This document shows positions 1 to 13,155 of a stretch of DNA of 64,000 nt, piece by piece. The notes under the pieces were generated by a model. It did no database searches. It was not told the origin of the DNA and was given only the letters and a program-made list of their open reading frames with translations. The DNA comes from Circinella minor (Eukaryota > Mucoromycota > Mucoromycetes > Mucorales > Lichtheimiaceae). Both the position numbers and the translations under genes were made by a program. The stretch is taken from contig JAEPRB010000001.1 of NCBI GenBank assembly GCA_016758965.1, positions 372,001-436,000 of the forward strand, in the 5' to 3' direction. Position 1 is the first letter of the stretch, and each line of letters opens with the position of its first letter.

Positions 1-199
1 TAATAGTAAAATATTTTTTATATTGTATATCAAGTGATATTAAAGATTGTTTGCTTATTATTACATAACACATATAGGTCTCATTTTTACAACAAATTTT
101 TTACAGGAAAACTTCAATGTCTGGTAACTACGTAATGATCAAAAACCGAATTTTTTTCTTCATTATTTGATAATAAGTAGGCATCTATTCCGTAGAGAT

Positions 200-1935
200 T
201 TAGATACCTTCACGTTCAAGAGCTTCAGCTAATCTCTTCTTATAGTAAGGGATGGTTTCTTGAATATAAGTATCAGATACGGCCTTAGAGTTCTCATTAA
301 GGATTTCGGCTATATTTGAATAGAGACAAAAAAAAATAGCAAATACATGTTAGTTCATGAAAAAAAAAACACACTCAAAATCTGTTTGTCTATTATTAAG
401 ATACGTAATAATATTTAGCATTCATTAAATTGACAATATCACGTACGATAAACAGCAATTGGTTCTTGAGCACGGATAACATTTCCAGGAAGAGCTAATA
501 AACATTGAGCTATGTTGTTTTATTTTATATAAATGACAATGTTAACTTTTTATTAATCATTTCAAGCAAATGGACGTAAAATTTCATAAAAAAATTGTTT
601 CTTTTTACCATTTCGCGACTTATCTTCGACAAGAGTTAAAACAGCTTCTACAACAGTTTCAACTTTGGTACGGGGAGAATTGGCTACCATAGTAGCAAAA
701 GGATCTTGATGAACGTTATTGCCCAAGTCACCAGCGAGCTCAGTTTCTACGTAAGCAATGTTTTTTTTATAAGTATATCGATTATAATATTATTAATAAC
801 TTCTTTTCTTATGAGTAAAAATAACAATAGAAATTTTAGTAGCTTACCAACCCAGTATGGGCAGACAGCGTTCATACGAACACCACAAACATGTTCAAAG
901 ATAGCATTTGATCGAGTCCAGCCAACAACACCATGTTTAGAAGCAGTATAGATACCCACAGCACTAAATTATTCGCATAATAAAATTGATTATCGTTAGT
1001 ACCCTATTTGTATATGTTTCCAGGGGAACATATTTTTTCGTGTACTACGGGAAATCGGAAATTCCTCCCGGAAAAACTTACGGAGAACAAAGGAACTGCA
1101 ATGAATGAAAAAAGATCAGTATCTATAACTATATGCAAGCTCTAGAAATAATGATAGAAAGGAAAAAAAATTAATACTTACACCAGCGACACTAGCAGTG
1201 TTTACAATAACGCCTCCTCCTCTCTTTGCCATGTAAAGAATAGCGACCTTGCTGCCTTTGACAACGGCAGTTGTGTTAATGTCAAGCATACGATCATCAA
1301 GAGAATCTATATAAAAATAAATAAGATACATTAAATTGTGCTGTATATAAATTATAACATCATACAAATGATTACTGATTTTTTTTTCACACACCATTAA
1401 AAGGCAAAAACATAGTGTTGGCATTTGAGCCAATACCCGCATTTAGGAAAGCAATCTAAATTTATAGTACATATAAGTTTAAATATAATGACATGTTCCA
1501 GTTCTCTATTCTGAAAATATTAAAAAAAAATCTTACATCAACACCACCAAATTCCTTTTCAGCCAAAGCAAAAAGGGCCTTGTTATCTTCATATTTAGTG
1601 ACATCGGTGTGAATATAAGCAGCCACCTTAGTACCGGCCCTATGATAACAAAATCATCATTATACAATGAGTACGTACCAAAATGTACATTCTGTGGGTG
1701 AGAAAATTTCGTGTGAAAATTTAAAATGTCATCTGCATAATTGATGTATGAATAATATAAAACACCGTACGTACTTTTCATTGAATTCCTTAATAGTAGC
1801 TTCACCTTCAGCATCCAAGATATCACCAATAACAACCTTGGCACCACGATTGATCATTTCAGCAGCTACGTGTTTGCCGATATTTCTGGAAGCACCAGTA
1901 ATAACAGCAACTTTTCCTTCAAGTGTCTTGGTCAT
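200..1935 (-). CDS. HPGD-like short-chain dehydrogenase, paralogue 1
   Basis: Predicted NAD(P)-dependent oxidoreductase of the classical SDR family, closest in layout to 15-hydroxyprostaglandin dehydrogenase; the substrate is unknown. Nine exons: 1935-1775, 1639-1537, 1455-1395, 1306-1182, 1095-1082, 963-848, 746-609, 509-447, 309-200. They close in frame to 296 residues. Seen: cofactor motif TGASRNIG at 13-20, NAG at 93-95, and catalytic Ser147, Tyr160 and Lys164 (YTASK). The 14-base fifth exon is needed to join VAG to AVGIY in frame and supplies FLCSP. The start ATG precedes the first beta strand by seven residues, as in the family. Paralogues lie at 3186-5367 and 13156-14756 on the same strand, suggesting local duplication. 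The family call is firm; the exact reaction is not. Confidence 0.88.
1082..1095 (-). other. 14-nt microexon of SDR paralogue 1
   Basis: On the minus strand the segment TTCCTTTGTTCTCC follows TTGCAG and is followed by GTAAGT. The upstream exon ends in phase 0 and the downstream exon at 963 needs two bases to complete its first codon, so 14 bases restore the frame. It encodes FLCS plus two bases of a proline codon. Confidence 0.75.
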
Positions 1936-3185
1936 TGTGTGGGTGTATTATATTGTGTTTAAAAAATAAATAAAATGAAAACAAGAAGGGTGCAGGAAGT
2001 TTTGATTTTTTAAATAGTTTTTGAAAAGTAAAAAAAAAAAGACAAAGTGCTGGGACTTAACTTTAATGTAATGGGCCTCCCCCCAAAAAAAAAGTTTGCA
2101 GCATAGTACATGTATGTTTTGGTGTACGTAAAGATGAACCGTGTGTGAAGATTCGAGTATGTGTTGTTAGTAATCTTAAAATCATATCTGTGGTAAAGAT
2201 GACAACAATAGAAAACAAACTTTCACCCGCAGCAACCAGTCTGAAAACAAAACACAATGTATCTCCTTGCCCTCCGGGTCGTGCATAATCATTAATAAAT
2301 GTTACTGTAAACATTACTGTTATAATGAAAATGGATTTTGACACAATTTACATATATAGTTCAAATAGTTATGTATCGAATACCATCATCGAATATATCA
2401 ATTTTCATAAAGGAAGGTATTGCAGAAATTTCTTTTTGTTTTTTTTAAAAATGATTTATATAATCCAATAAACACCATATAAGGCATACTACTATATATG
2501 CAGCTTTTTACTATTCCGCCTGCTCTGAAATATACAGTATGACGCTATCATTTCAGCTCACGTGATCCTCAACCATCTGCATTTATTCAACTTTCTCCAT
2601 CTTTACTTATTAACAACTTCTCATCATTATTTCCTGTACTGTTCTGGCCATTTGGCGCGCATTGACTGGAATTATATATTCAACAATACCCTTTTCATAC
2701 GGTTAAATATTGCCACATCAGCCATTAACTATAGTCAAACACAATTATTATATATGTATATAAAAAGAAAACATAATTCTCTTATTCTACTTTTTACCAA
2801 TTTAAGAGGCCGCTACCATCCCCTCGGCATTTTACTTTATTATTACTTTCTAAACAAAATACCGGTAAATAAGCCTTTTTTAAGAAAATTTCCATGGCGT
2901 TTTTTTTTTATATTTTACCTATGAAAAATCAACCCATTAATCATTTTTATGTATTACATACTACATCATCAAGTAGCATTGGGTAAATGGGTATTCCATA
3001 GTGAAAAAGTGCCAATGTCACTAATATTATTGATTATGCAAAACTTTGAATTTTATGCTCCAAAATAGCTGAGAATGAAATGAAGATATTACGACACTCT
3101 TTAAACCCAAAAGTAAAATAAATGCATACATCTGTTACTTATTTTGAGTACGTATTTATTTTAAATATACCTATACTCCATTGAA
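1936..3185. other. intergenic region between SDR paralogues 1 and 2
   Basis: AT-rich DNA upstream of SDR paralogue 1 and downstream of paralogue 2. A 120-codon open frame on the plus strand at 2562-2924 is rich in Leu, Tyr, Phe and Asn and looks like a chance AT-rich frame. No RNA gene or repeat recognised. Confidence 0.6.
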
Positions 3186-5367
3186 TTATATTTTTCTTCT
3201 AGCGTCATGTTCATATCTTTCTAATGCCTCCTTTAATTCTTGTTTATATCTATCCACCATTGTATATTGATACTTTTCCAATGCTCGGTTCGTAGCATCA
3301 TTAACTGAAGATTCTAATATATCAATCAACCACAATGATACATTGATAAATTATTCTTTTTTATCGCACAGACTATTTTTTTTTTGCTACATATAAAAAA
3401 ATTTACCAAATACAGGTGGTCTTGGAAATTCTTCGATCCCATCTGGAAGAACTAACATGGTACTTCCTATATAAATAATTTTTTATCTTATTAGTTGTAT
3501 ATAATAAAATCATTAAACAGAGTATAACATTCCATCTTTATGTACCTGTTTTAGATTCATCCTGAATCAAAGTAAGAAAAGCTTTAACAACAGTCTCCAT
3601 CTTTGCACGAGGTAATGCGTCTGCTACCTCCCAGTAAGGTTCAACCCCGCGTTCTCCAAAGTTTGTCAACAGATCCGTATCTATATAATATAAATATAAA
3701 TGTGATTTTATTTTGCACAGACAAATTAGAAGTAAATAATAATATGATAGTAAAAATGTGTCACATTTATATTATATAATGATATGTTGCGAATAAATTT
3801 TAACACATATAAAAAGGTATGAATGCGGATATCGTTATATTGGCTTTTTCCCTTATTTTATTTTTGTGACGAAATTACTTACCAACCCATGCAGGACATA
3901 CTAATAAGTTAAAAATTTAATCAATATATTTATTCACACAATGTTCAGATAAAAAATGACATAATACCATTGTACGTACATACACGTAGTGTATATGTCG
4001 TATATAAATCTCTTTTTTTTTTCTCTTTACAATATAATAATAAACAATTGATTATTATCTGTATTTCATACCTGCATTCACTCTAATTCCATTCACTTTA
4101 GGCATCCAATCTAATGTTCTTACCCATCCAGCAACTGCATGTTTAGCAGCATTATATGTACCCATAGCTCTATATATTTTATGCAAATTATATATTATAG
4201 AGAAAAATAAACAATAAGAAAAGAGGATTAGTATAATTCTGATAATTGTATAATGGGATAAAAAAACAGAAAAAAAAATGTACACTTGCTCAATAAAAAG
4301 AAACTTACGGAGGCGTCTGGAAACTACATGTTGATGCTGTAGCTATAATATTTCCTCTTTTTCCATGCTTTGCCATATGAAGAACAGCAACTTTTGTACT
4401 TTTTTTTGTTTGTTAACAAAAATAGGGATTTGATATAATAACAAAAAAAAAAAAAAGAGAACAGTGAGTACATCAACTGATAATATAATATATATATGAT
4501 AGTAATCACTCTTTAGTAATAATGACTTGATAGTTAATTGTATCTATAATAATTTACCCTATAAATATGATCAATTCATACATTAAAATGTATTTTACAA
4601 GATTATGATATGTACGAAATGAGATCTGTAAAAGAAAAGTCAATTAGTAGAAATGAATTACCTTTTATTACACCAAAAACATCCACTTCGAATAAATGAT
4701 CATCACGTCGATCTAATACATATATACATCAATGAGCATAACATAAGTTAGAAACCGACAAATATTAATAGGAATCAATATATGATTTTATATGATATTA
4801 AACAATTTTTTTTTACCATCTAATGGAGCAAATATCGTATTACAATTGGTTCCTATACCAGCATTTAAAATGGCAATCTTATATATTCCTGTTAACTCAA
4901 AAGCCCTGCAACAACAAAAAACCTTTCTTTATAGGTTGCAACTTACATCTACAGCACCAAATGTATCTTCAGCAGTTTGAAAAAGCTCAATATTGTCCTT
5001 ATATAATGCAACATCAGTGTGTTTATATACAGCAACACGTTCATTTGCACTGATGAATTATTTGTATAATATAATATAGCTTTTATTATCAGTAATATAT
5101 CTTCTGTCTTTTTTATCTTTTTTAAAGCTATGATGTCATTGACATATTATATTTGTTGGTGGATGATGTATAATAAAAGGAAAACAAGGTAAGAACGTGA
5201 TAGTACCATTTATTTAACTCTTTAACAACAGCTTCACCTTCAGTATCACGAATATCACCAATAACCACCTTTATCCCCTTTTTAACAAAGTCAGCAGCTA
5301 CAGCTTGACCAATACCACGGCTACCTCCAGTAATAACAGCGACTTTACCATTCAGTTGTTGTTCCAT
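3186..5367 (-). CDS. HPGD-like short-chain dehydrogenase, paralogue 2
   Basis: Second SDR paralogue. Predicted exons: 5367-5207, 5049-4947, 4877-4817, 4712-4662, 4625-4616, 4398-4309, 4169-4072, 3900-3883, 3680-3546, 3466-3407, 3313-3186. They close to 304 residues. Seen: TGGSRGIG at 13-20, Ser151, Tyr164 and Lys168 (YNAAK). Exon 1, 2 and 3 lengths (161, 103, 61) equal those of paralogue 1, confirming common descent. It carries the most fragmented structure of the three, with a 10-base and an 18-base exon. Without the 10-base exon the phases of its two flanking exons do not match, so either the microexon is real or the copy is damaged. The tail after the catalytic domain ends in a charged helix (YEHDARRKI). 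It is divergent from VPS24, with about 600 bases between the starts. Confidence 0.82.
3883..3900 (-). other. 18-nt exon of SDR paralogue 2
   Basis: Minus-strand exon flanked by TATTAG and GTAAGT. It encodes the conserved core CPAW that corresponds to CPYW and CPFW in the other two paralogues, so the exon is supported by homology. Confidence 0.75.
4616..4625 (-). other. predicted 10-nt microexon of SDR paralogue 2
   Basis: Minus-strand ATCTCATTTC lies between a strong acceptor (a CTAAT branch-like site, then TTTTCTTTTACAG) and the donor GTACAT. It carries phase 1 to phase 2 exactly as needed between the exons ending at 4662 and beginning at 4398, adding about three residues compared with the paralogues. 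Confidence 0.5.
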
Positions 5368-5965
5368 TGTGAATGTAACAAAAAAGATGAATTAGAAAAA
5401 GTTAAAACAAAAAAAAGGAAAAGCTCCAGTAGAATAGTGGGAAAAAATAATCGAGTTATAAGGTTATTTGTTTGATCCCCACATAAAACATTTTTTTTTT
5501 CATAAAACGATAAGAGTGGCACAAACAGTCAAAAGTTCTTGGCACAGCCTATAAACCTTGTTAAATATAAAAAGACTTTACTCTTAGTATGTCCAAGTGA
5601 AACAAAAAAAAAAGGATGATTTACTTTTTAATAGCATGACAACGACTTCTATTCGAGATGGTTACCATAGGAATAATAAAAGTGAATATTTATTTGTCTG
5701 TGCCAATAACAATTAAAGCATTGTTGAGTTCCCCAGCTATACAGCCAAATATACTTGGGGATTTCCGCCCAAAACCTCTGTTTGTTACAGATAGCGTACT
5801 TGACAGAGCCCGCTTTTTTTTTCTCTTTAAACTTAACTTTTAACCTTTTTTTTTTTCTTTCTTTTTTGTATTCTTTCATTAAGAACTTGAGAATAAGAGA
5901 AAATTAAAGTTTTATCTTCTCTCGAGCATTATCTATTTATATACATATAAAGAACTTATTTTTTC
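5368..5965. promoter_or_regulatory. bidirectional promoter region, SDR2 / VPS24
   Basis: About 600 bases separate the divergent starts of SDR paralogue 2 and VPS24. The VPS24-proximal half has several T-runs (around 5816-5870). No specific factor site was recognised. Confidence 0.5.
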
Positions 5966-7201
5966 ATGGCTAGTACAATATCAAACATTCAACGATTCTT
6001 TGGTAAAAAGTCACCTGACGAATTGGTAAATGGATTTTTATTATTATTACAACAAACACCCATTTACAGAAAAAAAAAAGAAAAATACCCAAAAGAAAAA
6101 ACAATTACCAACCAAGAGTTCTAATACCAATGTATATATATATACATGGGATATTTAGGTGAAGAAATGGCGACAAGAAATCCGATCACAACAACGAATG
6201 ATACAACGACAAATTCAAGCTATTGATGCTGAAGAAGCCAAAGTTAAAAAATCGATTAAACAAGTGGCAAAGAAAGGGGATACCAAAATATGTAAAATGC
6301 TTGCTAAGGAACTGATACGTTCACAACAACATAAAGATCGATTGTATACCAGTAAGGCTCAACTAAATTCTATTATTATGCAGCTAGAACATCAACTAGG
6401 TAAAGATAAGTAATATTATGATATATATCCATAATCTATATTTTCAACTGTTTTTTTATGTTGTTTATTACCTCGTTAATAATCAAGGATCTCTTTTTTT
6501 TTTCTTTTTGGTTATTATTCGTTGTTACATTATAGCTACAATTAAAGTAGCAGGTACATTGCAAAGAAGTGGTGAAGTTATGAAATTGGTAAATCAACTT
6601 GTTCGATTGCCAGAATTGTCACAAACTATGCAACAGATGTCAATGGAAATGACAAAGGTAAAATGATGATAATAATTTAAAAAGTAAAAATGATTGGTGG
6701 TAGATAGGATATTAAATTGAATCATGTATTGGGGGGGTTATAGGCAGGATTAATGGATGAAATGATTAATGATACCATGGAAATGATGGATGATGATGAT
6801 ATTGAAGAAGCAGCAGATGAAGAAGTCAATAATGTTTTATACCAAATTACAGATGGTAAGCCAAAAACAAAAACAAAAAACAAATAGAAAGGGGAGAAAG
6901 AGAGAAAGTTTTTTTGTTCTTTGAAAGACGGATATGGATGGCTTTTTTTTATTAATAACTATACGAACAATAGGCATGTTAGGTGAAGCAGGAAATGTTG
7001 GACCTGCATTGGATAAGAAACCTGAGGTTCAAATAGAGGAGGATGAGGAGGAGGAAGGTCCGGAGCTTGATATGATGCAAAAACGGTTACAGGTAAAAAA
7101 ATAAAATAAAATAATGTTGATTCAAGTAAAGATAAATTTTTTAACTTGTATTTAATGATATTCCATGACTTTTCTTTTTATATTAGGCGCTGAAAGGATA
7201 A
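5966..7201 (+). CDS. VPS24: Vps24/CHMP3, ESCRT-III subunit
   Basis: Core ESCRT-III subunit that co-polymerises with Snf7 and Vps2 on endosomes for membrane scission and Vps4 recruitment. Exons: 5966-6025, 6159-6399, 6536-6657, 6744-6855, 6974-7092, 7187-7201. They give 222 residues, the same length as human CHMP3. Seen: family landmarks ELVKKW at the first exon junction, AKKGD and MLAKELIRS in the basic N-terminal helices, KVAGTLQRS, then an acidic C-terminal half (DDDDIEEAADEE) and a terminal helix MMQKRLQALKG matching the MIT-interacting end of CHMP3. The last exon is only 15 bases but encodes the conserved ALKG end. The start is the first ATG in frame, giving MASTISNIQRFFGKK, in place of the short MGLFG start of animals. 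Confidence 0.93.
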
Positions 7202-8243
7202 TTGATATAATAATGAAAATGAAAATTTCTTTAATTTCGTATAACAAATTTCTTTTCCCTATTGTTCTTTTTTTTTATTTTTTATTTTATTATTATTATC
7301 ATGATATATATCTTATTATTAATCGATTCTTATCATGGAATCAACAAACAATCATATCAATAAATCAAAAAGGTATCGATAAAATAAAAATTTTCTATGA
7401 TGATGATAAACTGGATGACGCGCGAGGAGAACGAAATAAGGGAAAAGGGGAGATAAAAGGAATAAAAGGGGGGTCAGAGGATATTAAAAAAAAATTAGGA
7501 CAGGTTAAATGTAAGTGAGTGAGCGGGATGTTATATATATGATCGTATTTCGTATACGTAAGTATGCGTTTGTATATAATAAACGAGAAAGGAGGGAACA
7601 ACAAACTTAAAAGAATAATAACAAATACGACAACAGTTGAAACTTATTCTCTTGTATTCTCTGTCTCATCGGAACCAAACCCTTTCTCTTCCCTCCCCCC
7701 CAAAAAAAAAGAAAAAGAATCTAAATAGAAATAAACAAATAATAGAAAAAATAAAATATTCCATAAGATTTCTTTTATTATTTGTTGTATAGTAGAATAT
7801 TATGCATAATAATAATAATAATACATACATACGTATGTACGTACGTACGTATCAATAATGTAATAATGATCAACATATTTTGTAAACAGTCCTGCTATGT
7901 TTTTTACATGTCAAGGAACAAAAACATTTGTTTGAAAATCCTCCATGACCATATCGATTGTTATATTGAATAAGAAAAAATAATACACTCTTTCGGTTAT
8001 ATGAGTCTCTCATTTTTATTTTTTCCTTCTTGTAAACAAAGTTACATGTGAGAGACAAAGGTTGTTGAGGTAAGAAACGGGTAATTTTAATAATAATGAA
8101 TCACAATAAACGTGTTGTTATCCTTTGAGGATTGTTCAAAAGAAAAAGAAAAAGATATTATTGTTCATCTTAGTAAGGAGGAAAGTTTCAGAAGAAGGAT
8201 TCTAAAGGGAGAAAACCAGATAAGGTGAGATACAATTCTTTTT

Positions 8244-8281
<38 letters not shown>

Positions 8282-8648
8282 TTACATACTTAGTTAATAA
8301 TTATCATTCTAATCTAATATATTTTAATATATTAATATGTGTATAATAATATCTGATCTAGTATATGTGTCGGAGGGAACGAGTTATTAGTTTTTCAATA
8401 CAATTACTCACACCAAACATTATACCTCTTAGATCAGGAGTTCAATGACGCGAGTTATCCAACAAAAAGGTGATTATATTAGTTCTATTTTTGTTCTCTC
8501 TCTCTTTTTTTTTTTTTTTTACTCCCTTCTTTTTTATCTATATTTTTAGTCTTTTTTTTTTCTCTCTCTTTCTTTCTTTTTTTTTTCTTTCTTACTTTCT
8601 TAACTTTTTTTTATTTCTCTTTTGCTTCCTTTCTTTCTTGGGTTCGTC
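7202..8648. other. intergenic, VPS24 3' flank and SKT5 upstream region
   Basis: Holds a purine-rich stretch near 7390-7515 (open on both strands but low complexity), ACGT-type repeats near 7829-7850, an (AT)n tract at 8246-8279 and long pyrimidine tracts at 8500-8640 that probably form the SKT5 promoter or 5' leader. No gene recognised. Confidence 0.55.
8246..8279. repeat. (AT)n microsatellite
   Basis: Uninterrupted AT dinucleotide tract of about 34 bases. Confidence 0.9.
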
Positions 8649-10574
8649 ATGATGCAATCAACTGGAATCACTGATCTATCTCACCAAGATCAACAACTTC
8701 CTCCGCTTCCGCTCAAGCAAGCACCTATAGACTGTCAACGTAATAGTCTTCCACCTCCACCTCCAAAACATGTAGATTCTTCACCATTACCTTATAAACT
8801 CATGAGCAATCAATCACTTCCTGCACAAGCAATTCCACCACCTGCTGGAAGTACACCGTCTATATATTCATCTACTGGAAGCACTGGATCCCTGAACTCT
8901 TTACCCATTCCACCCACTGGAGCAGGAGGTCGTCTTGTGCAACAACAACAACAACAACAACAAGGACATCCACCACCTCGATCTCCAACACCTTCTGGAG
9001 GTGGAACAAGTACAAGAGCAAGCTCTATTATGGAAAGTTCTTCAGTTAATATGGATCAATTATTAGATCATTCTCATTTGAAACCGGGTAGTAAAGCGTC
9101 ATTATTATCATATCAGCAAACAATCAACATGTACCGGGAAAACGCCAAAAAAACAAACAGTCCTGATATCCAATGTGATTTTGCTATTTTTATGGTAGAA
9201 GCCGCCAAGCCTCTTCTAGAAGATGATACAGGAAGATGGGAATATTTACAAGAAGCTGAAAAGTTATTAAAACAATTAGCTTCACGCGGACATTCAGAAT
9301 CTCAATATTATCTTGGCAATTTATATGCATCTAGTTTGCTGAGTCGAAAAGGAAAGAATGAATTTGACAAGGCTTTTCCTTTATTTGTTCAAGCAACAAA
9401 ACATCATCATGCTGATGCAGCCTATAGGTATTATTATAAAAGCTTATTATTTAAAAAATTATTTTACTATATAAAAAAAAAAACAAGAAAAATATCGATT
9501 CATTTCTTTTTATAAAAAATATTCATAATTTATCATTAATTTATTTATTAGAGCTGCTAAATGTTATGAAGATGGTCTTGGTACTCGTCGAGATAGTGCA
9601 AAAGCTGTTCAATTTTACAGGTAAATTAATCGATACATTTTTATCTTTTTTTTTTCTCTCTTTTAATTTTATATTTCCTCCCATCCTCCCCCCCCCACAA
9701 ATAAAATCGTTCTCTCCTCCCCCCCCTCCTTTTTTATTTTTTTAATCCTCTAATTTCTCTTTATGATTACAAGTTATCCAACCCCTGGATTATATTCAGT
9801 TTTAGTCTGAGCGAATAAAATAAATAAATAAATAAAATTAATATAATATAATATAATATACTAATATAAAATTATAGAAAAGCGGCCACCCTAAGTCATC
9901 CCGGTGCTATGTACCGATTAGGTGTAGCAGAAGTGAATGGAGAATTAGGTATATCAAAAAATGCACGCGATGGTGTAAAATGGTTAAAACGAGCTTCTGA
10001 AGCATCAACACCTGAATATCCTCATGCAGTTCATGAACTGGCGTTATTACATGAAAAGGGGATTGATAACGTTGTATTTGTGGACTTGGAATACGCAGTA
10101 TCACTTTATGCACAAGCTGCGGAGCTTGGATATGCACCATCTGCATTTCGACTTGGTGAATGTTACGAATATGGAAAATTGAATTGTGTACAAGATCCAG
10201 CATTATCCATTCATTATTATACCATTGCTGCACAGCAAGGTCATCGTGAAGCATGTTTTGCTTTAACTGCTTGGTATCTTGTAGGATCTCCTGGAATATT
10301 ACCACAATCAGATGAAGAAGCTTATGTTTGGGCTCATCGTGCAGCAGAAAAAGAATTACCCAAAGCTGAATATGCTGTAGGTTATTTTACAGAAGTAGGT
10401 ATTGGCATTAATAAAAATCAAGATGAAGCTATGAAATGGTATAAAAAATCAGCAGAACATGGTGATAAACGAGCTATTCAACGATTACAAGGTAAACCTG
10501 CAAGTAGTAATCAAAAGACTAGTTCTAAAAAAAAGAATAATGGTAATAATCAAGATGATTGTACCATCATGTAA
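8649..10574 (+). CDS. SKT5: Skt5/Chs4-like chitin synthase activator (Sel1 repeats, CaaX)
   Basis: Predicted activator and septin/plasma-membrane tether of Chs3-type chitin synthase. Exons: 8649-9427, 9552-9620, 9878-10574, giving 514 residues. Seen: a Pro/Ser/Gln-rich N-terminus with a polyglutamine run near residue 98, a helical region from about 165, then tandem Sel1-type repeats (for example AAKCYEDGLG, AAELGYAPSAFRLG, AEHGDKRAIQRL), a Lys/Asn-rich linker and the C-terminal CTIM. That terminus is a farnesylation-type CaaX box, as in yeast Chs4. The ATG at 8649 is chosen over one slightly upstream because the pyrimidine-rich DNA before it does not look coding. A class IV chitin synthase, the expected partner, is at 54563-59928. 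Confidence 0.9.
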
Positions 10575-13155
10575 AAAGACCCTTTTTATTATTATTATTA
10601 TTATTATTTACTATTTTACTATACGTATTATTTCTTTTTATTTGCATACAACACATTTATATATCTCTTATAAATTTTGCCTCTCTCTCACGTCCCTCTT
10701 TTTACTCACTCAATCAATTTTTATTCTTTCAATAATTGATCCTATACACAAATAAGAAAAAAAAAAAAAAGAGGGTTATTTTTTTTTGTCTCCCTCCCTT
10801 TCTTTCCTTATCATCATAGGCATATTATTATTTTGTCGCTTCTAATTACATTTTATATCATTATTCATCAGTCCAAATTATATACCTCATTTTTCTTTTT
10901 CATCTTTTCGTAAAGTTTAAATCATTAATTTCTCTTTGTAAAATCTGTTCTTTTATTTTTTGAAAAGAAGAGACAAATTCAATGCATCAATAAAATATTT
11001 TACACACAACTTTTTTTTTTATATATAACGTACGTACGTACAGAATAATACTCATGGTTGTTTTAACAATTTATAATATATGCCTAATTATTAGTATTAT
11101 ACGCCACAGATAAACGTCTGTCATTATACATTTTTTTTCAAGTTATGATAGTATAATAGTTCTTCTCCTTGGAAATCATTGAATGAATATTAACGCTTGG
11201 CATCAATAAAAATAAATTACTCCCTTACTATAATTGATTGACTTACGTTACACATCAATCGTGCTACGCAGATCTCTTTTTTCAGCAATTCGATCGTGAT
11301 ACAAACAAATTTGACATCTAACTTATTTTATAAATGTTAGTTATCTTACTATAACATAATCTCAAAGAAATATTATTCAAATAAAATAATTAAAGTATTT
11401 ATATTTATGAGTTTGCTTTAAGAAATAATAAAATTGATTTTATATTCAAACTTCTTTTGTTTGGGCTTATAAAATCAGGCTTATTTATAAATTATATCCA
11501 AAAGCGGAAGTTGTAATTCTAATAATCCACTAATATATATATGATAACAACAGCGAGTTATATCCTCAGTGTGCAGCGCAGTGTGAGTAATATATATAAT
11601 AAAAGTCATGTTACAGTAAATATTTTTATACATTTATTTTTATCATTCAATAATTGATCGATTGGGGGAATGTGTGTGCACGGACTATGAATATATTATA
11701 CTTAAGCTCTACAACATACTATTTTTTTTTTTATCAAATGTGTTTGACCGTAAATTATACCCCTTGTTGCGTCAAACTTAAAGATTAATTTGAAACTAGA
11801 AAAAGAAAAATGCCAATAACATTTCTTTTTCATATTAATACAATAAAAGTCAATTTTTTAAGATGTTATTACTTCTTATATAAATAACAATTCTAAATGC
11901 TTACTACCCCTTGCATAACATTAGGTTGAGCCGCCAAACTTTTTCTCTCTTAATTAATAATTTATATTTACTAATTCTTTTACAACCGTCAAACCTTCTT
12001 TGAATTAAAAAAACCCCCCTTTGAGATAGTTGCATTTTTAAATAACTTATTCAATAATAAGAATAGACACATTCATCGTCCTATAGTCAATACATATAGT
12101 ACGTAATATAATATAACCACAACTTTTTACGAAAAAGATATTATTGTATCATACTCCTTAGTCATCTTAATAAACTTTGAACGTTATCCCTTGTTTTTTT
12201 TTTTTGACAGATATTTTAATGTATCTTCAATATTATCAAAGCTTCCTATTATATCCAGTTCGACCTTATATGGTAATTAATAATCAAAATTCCATCTACA
12301 TGCTTCATCCCACAGAGCAAATAATAAGTATACGAAGAACGGTTATCATAATAAAATGGCTTCAACCATAAAAGATACGTAATAAATTTGAATTTATTAT
12401 AGATAATACTATATATTTGTGATATATCATAATATAATACGTAATAATAAATTACTTACTTAATTATCGATAATTGAATAATAAAAATAAGTACTTTTAT
12501 TCTTTTAATCTATCATTGCCTTTTTTTGAACTTGCGCGCTACCGTCTGTATATATAATTAGATATCTAATAAAGATATTGAAGTGCACTCGTTTTTTTTT
12601 TATAAAACATATCTTCTGACTGATGAATACTTACGCCTGCATATCCATATTTTCTTTATATATAGTAATGTACTAACGTAATGGTAGCTAAAGTGCTTTT
12701 ATAAAACTTTAGTGTCAGTAACAATAAGCCTCTATACATATTTCTAAGATAAAAATTTCTGAAAGAATTATCTGGTTTGATCTGGGGGGGAAAGAAAAAG
12801 ATATAAAGGTTATATTTATCAGTTTAGAAAATAAGAAAGAATGTTTACAGATTTTTATTAGGACTGAAAAACAACTTTAAATAAAGACATCTTATATTAT
12901 ACAAAAGATTTTTTAGACAGAATCATTGGAATGAAAATTACAATTTTGACTTAATTATTCCGCTTTGAAAAAAATGATACGTACTGTAAAAAGAAAAGAA
13001 AACTTAATGTTAATTCTATATTGTTCTTATGATAAGATCTTAAAAACGAAAAAAAAAATCAAGGAAAGAAGACACTGTTTTTAGAAATATCAATATTTAT
13101 AAAGTGTGATAGTGTGAATGTATACGTACGCAATGACTATTATAGGAATGGACTA
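10575..13155. other. 2.6-kb gene-free AT-rich region
   Basis: Between SKT5 and the 3' end of SDR paralogue 3. Only short, AT-driven open frames. It contains an ACGTACGT-type repeat near 11028-11040. No RNA gene or transposon signature recognised. Confidence 0.6.

Noticed and set aside
2562..2924. 120-codon open frame upstream of SDR paralogue 1
   Set aside because: Composition is dominated by residues with AT-rich codons, no motif, no splice structure; likely chance.
9907..10305. 132-codon minus-strand frame inside SKT5
   Set aside because: Antisense shadow of the Sel1-repeat exon, whose plus-strand reading gives clear Sel1 repeats and a CaaX end.
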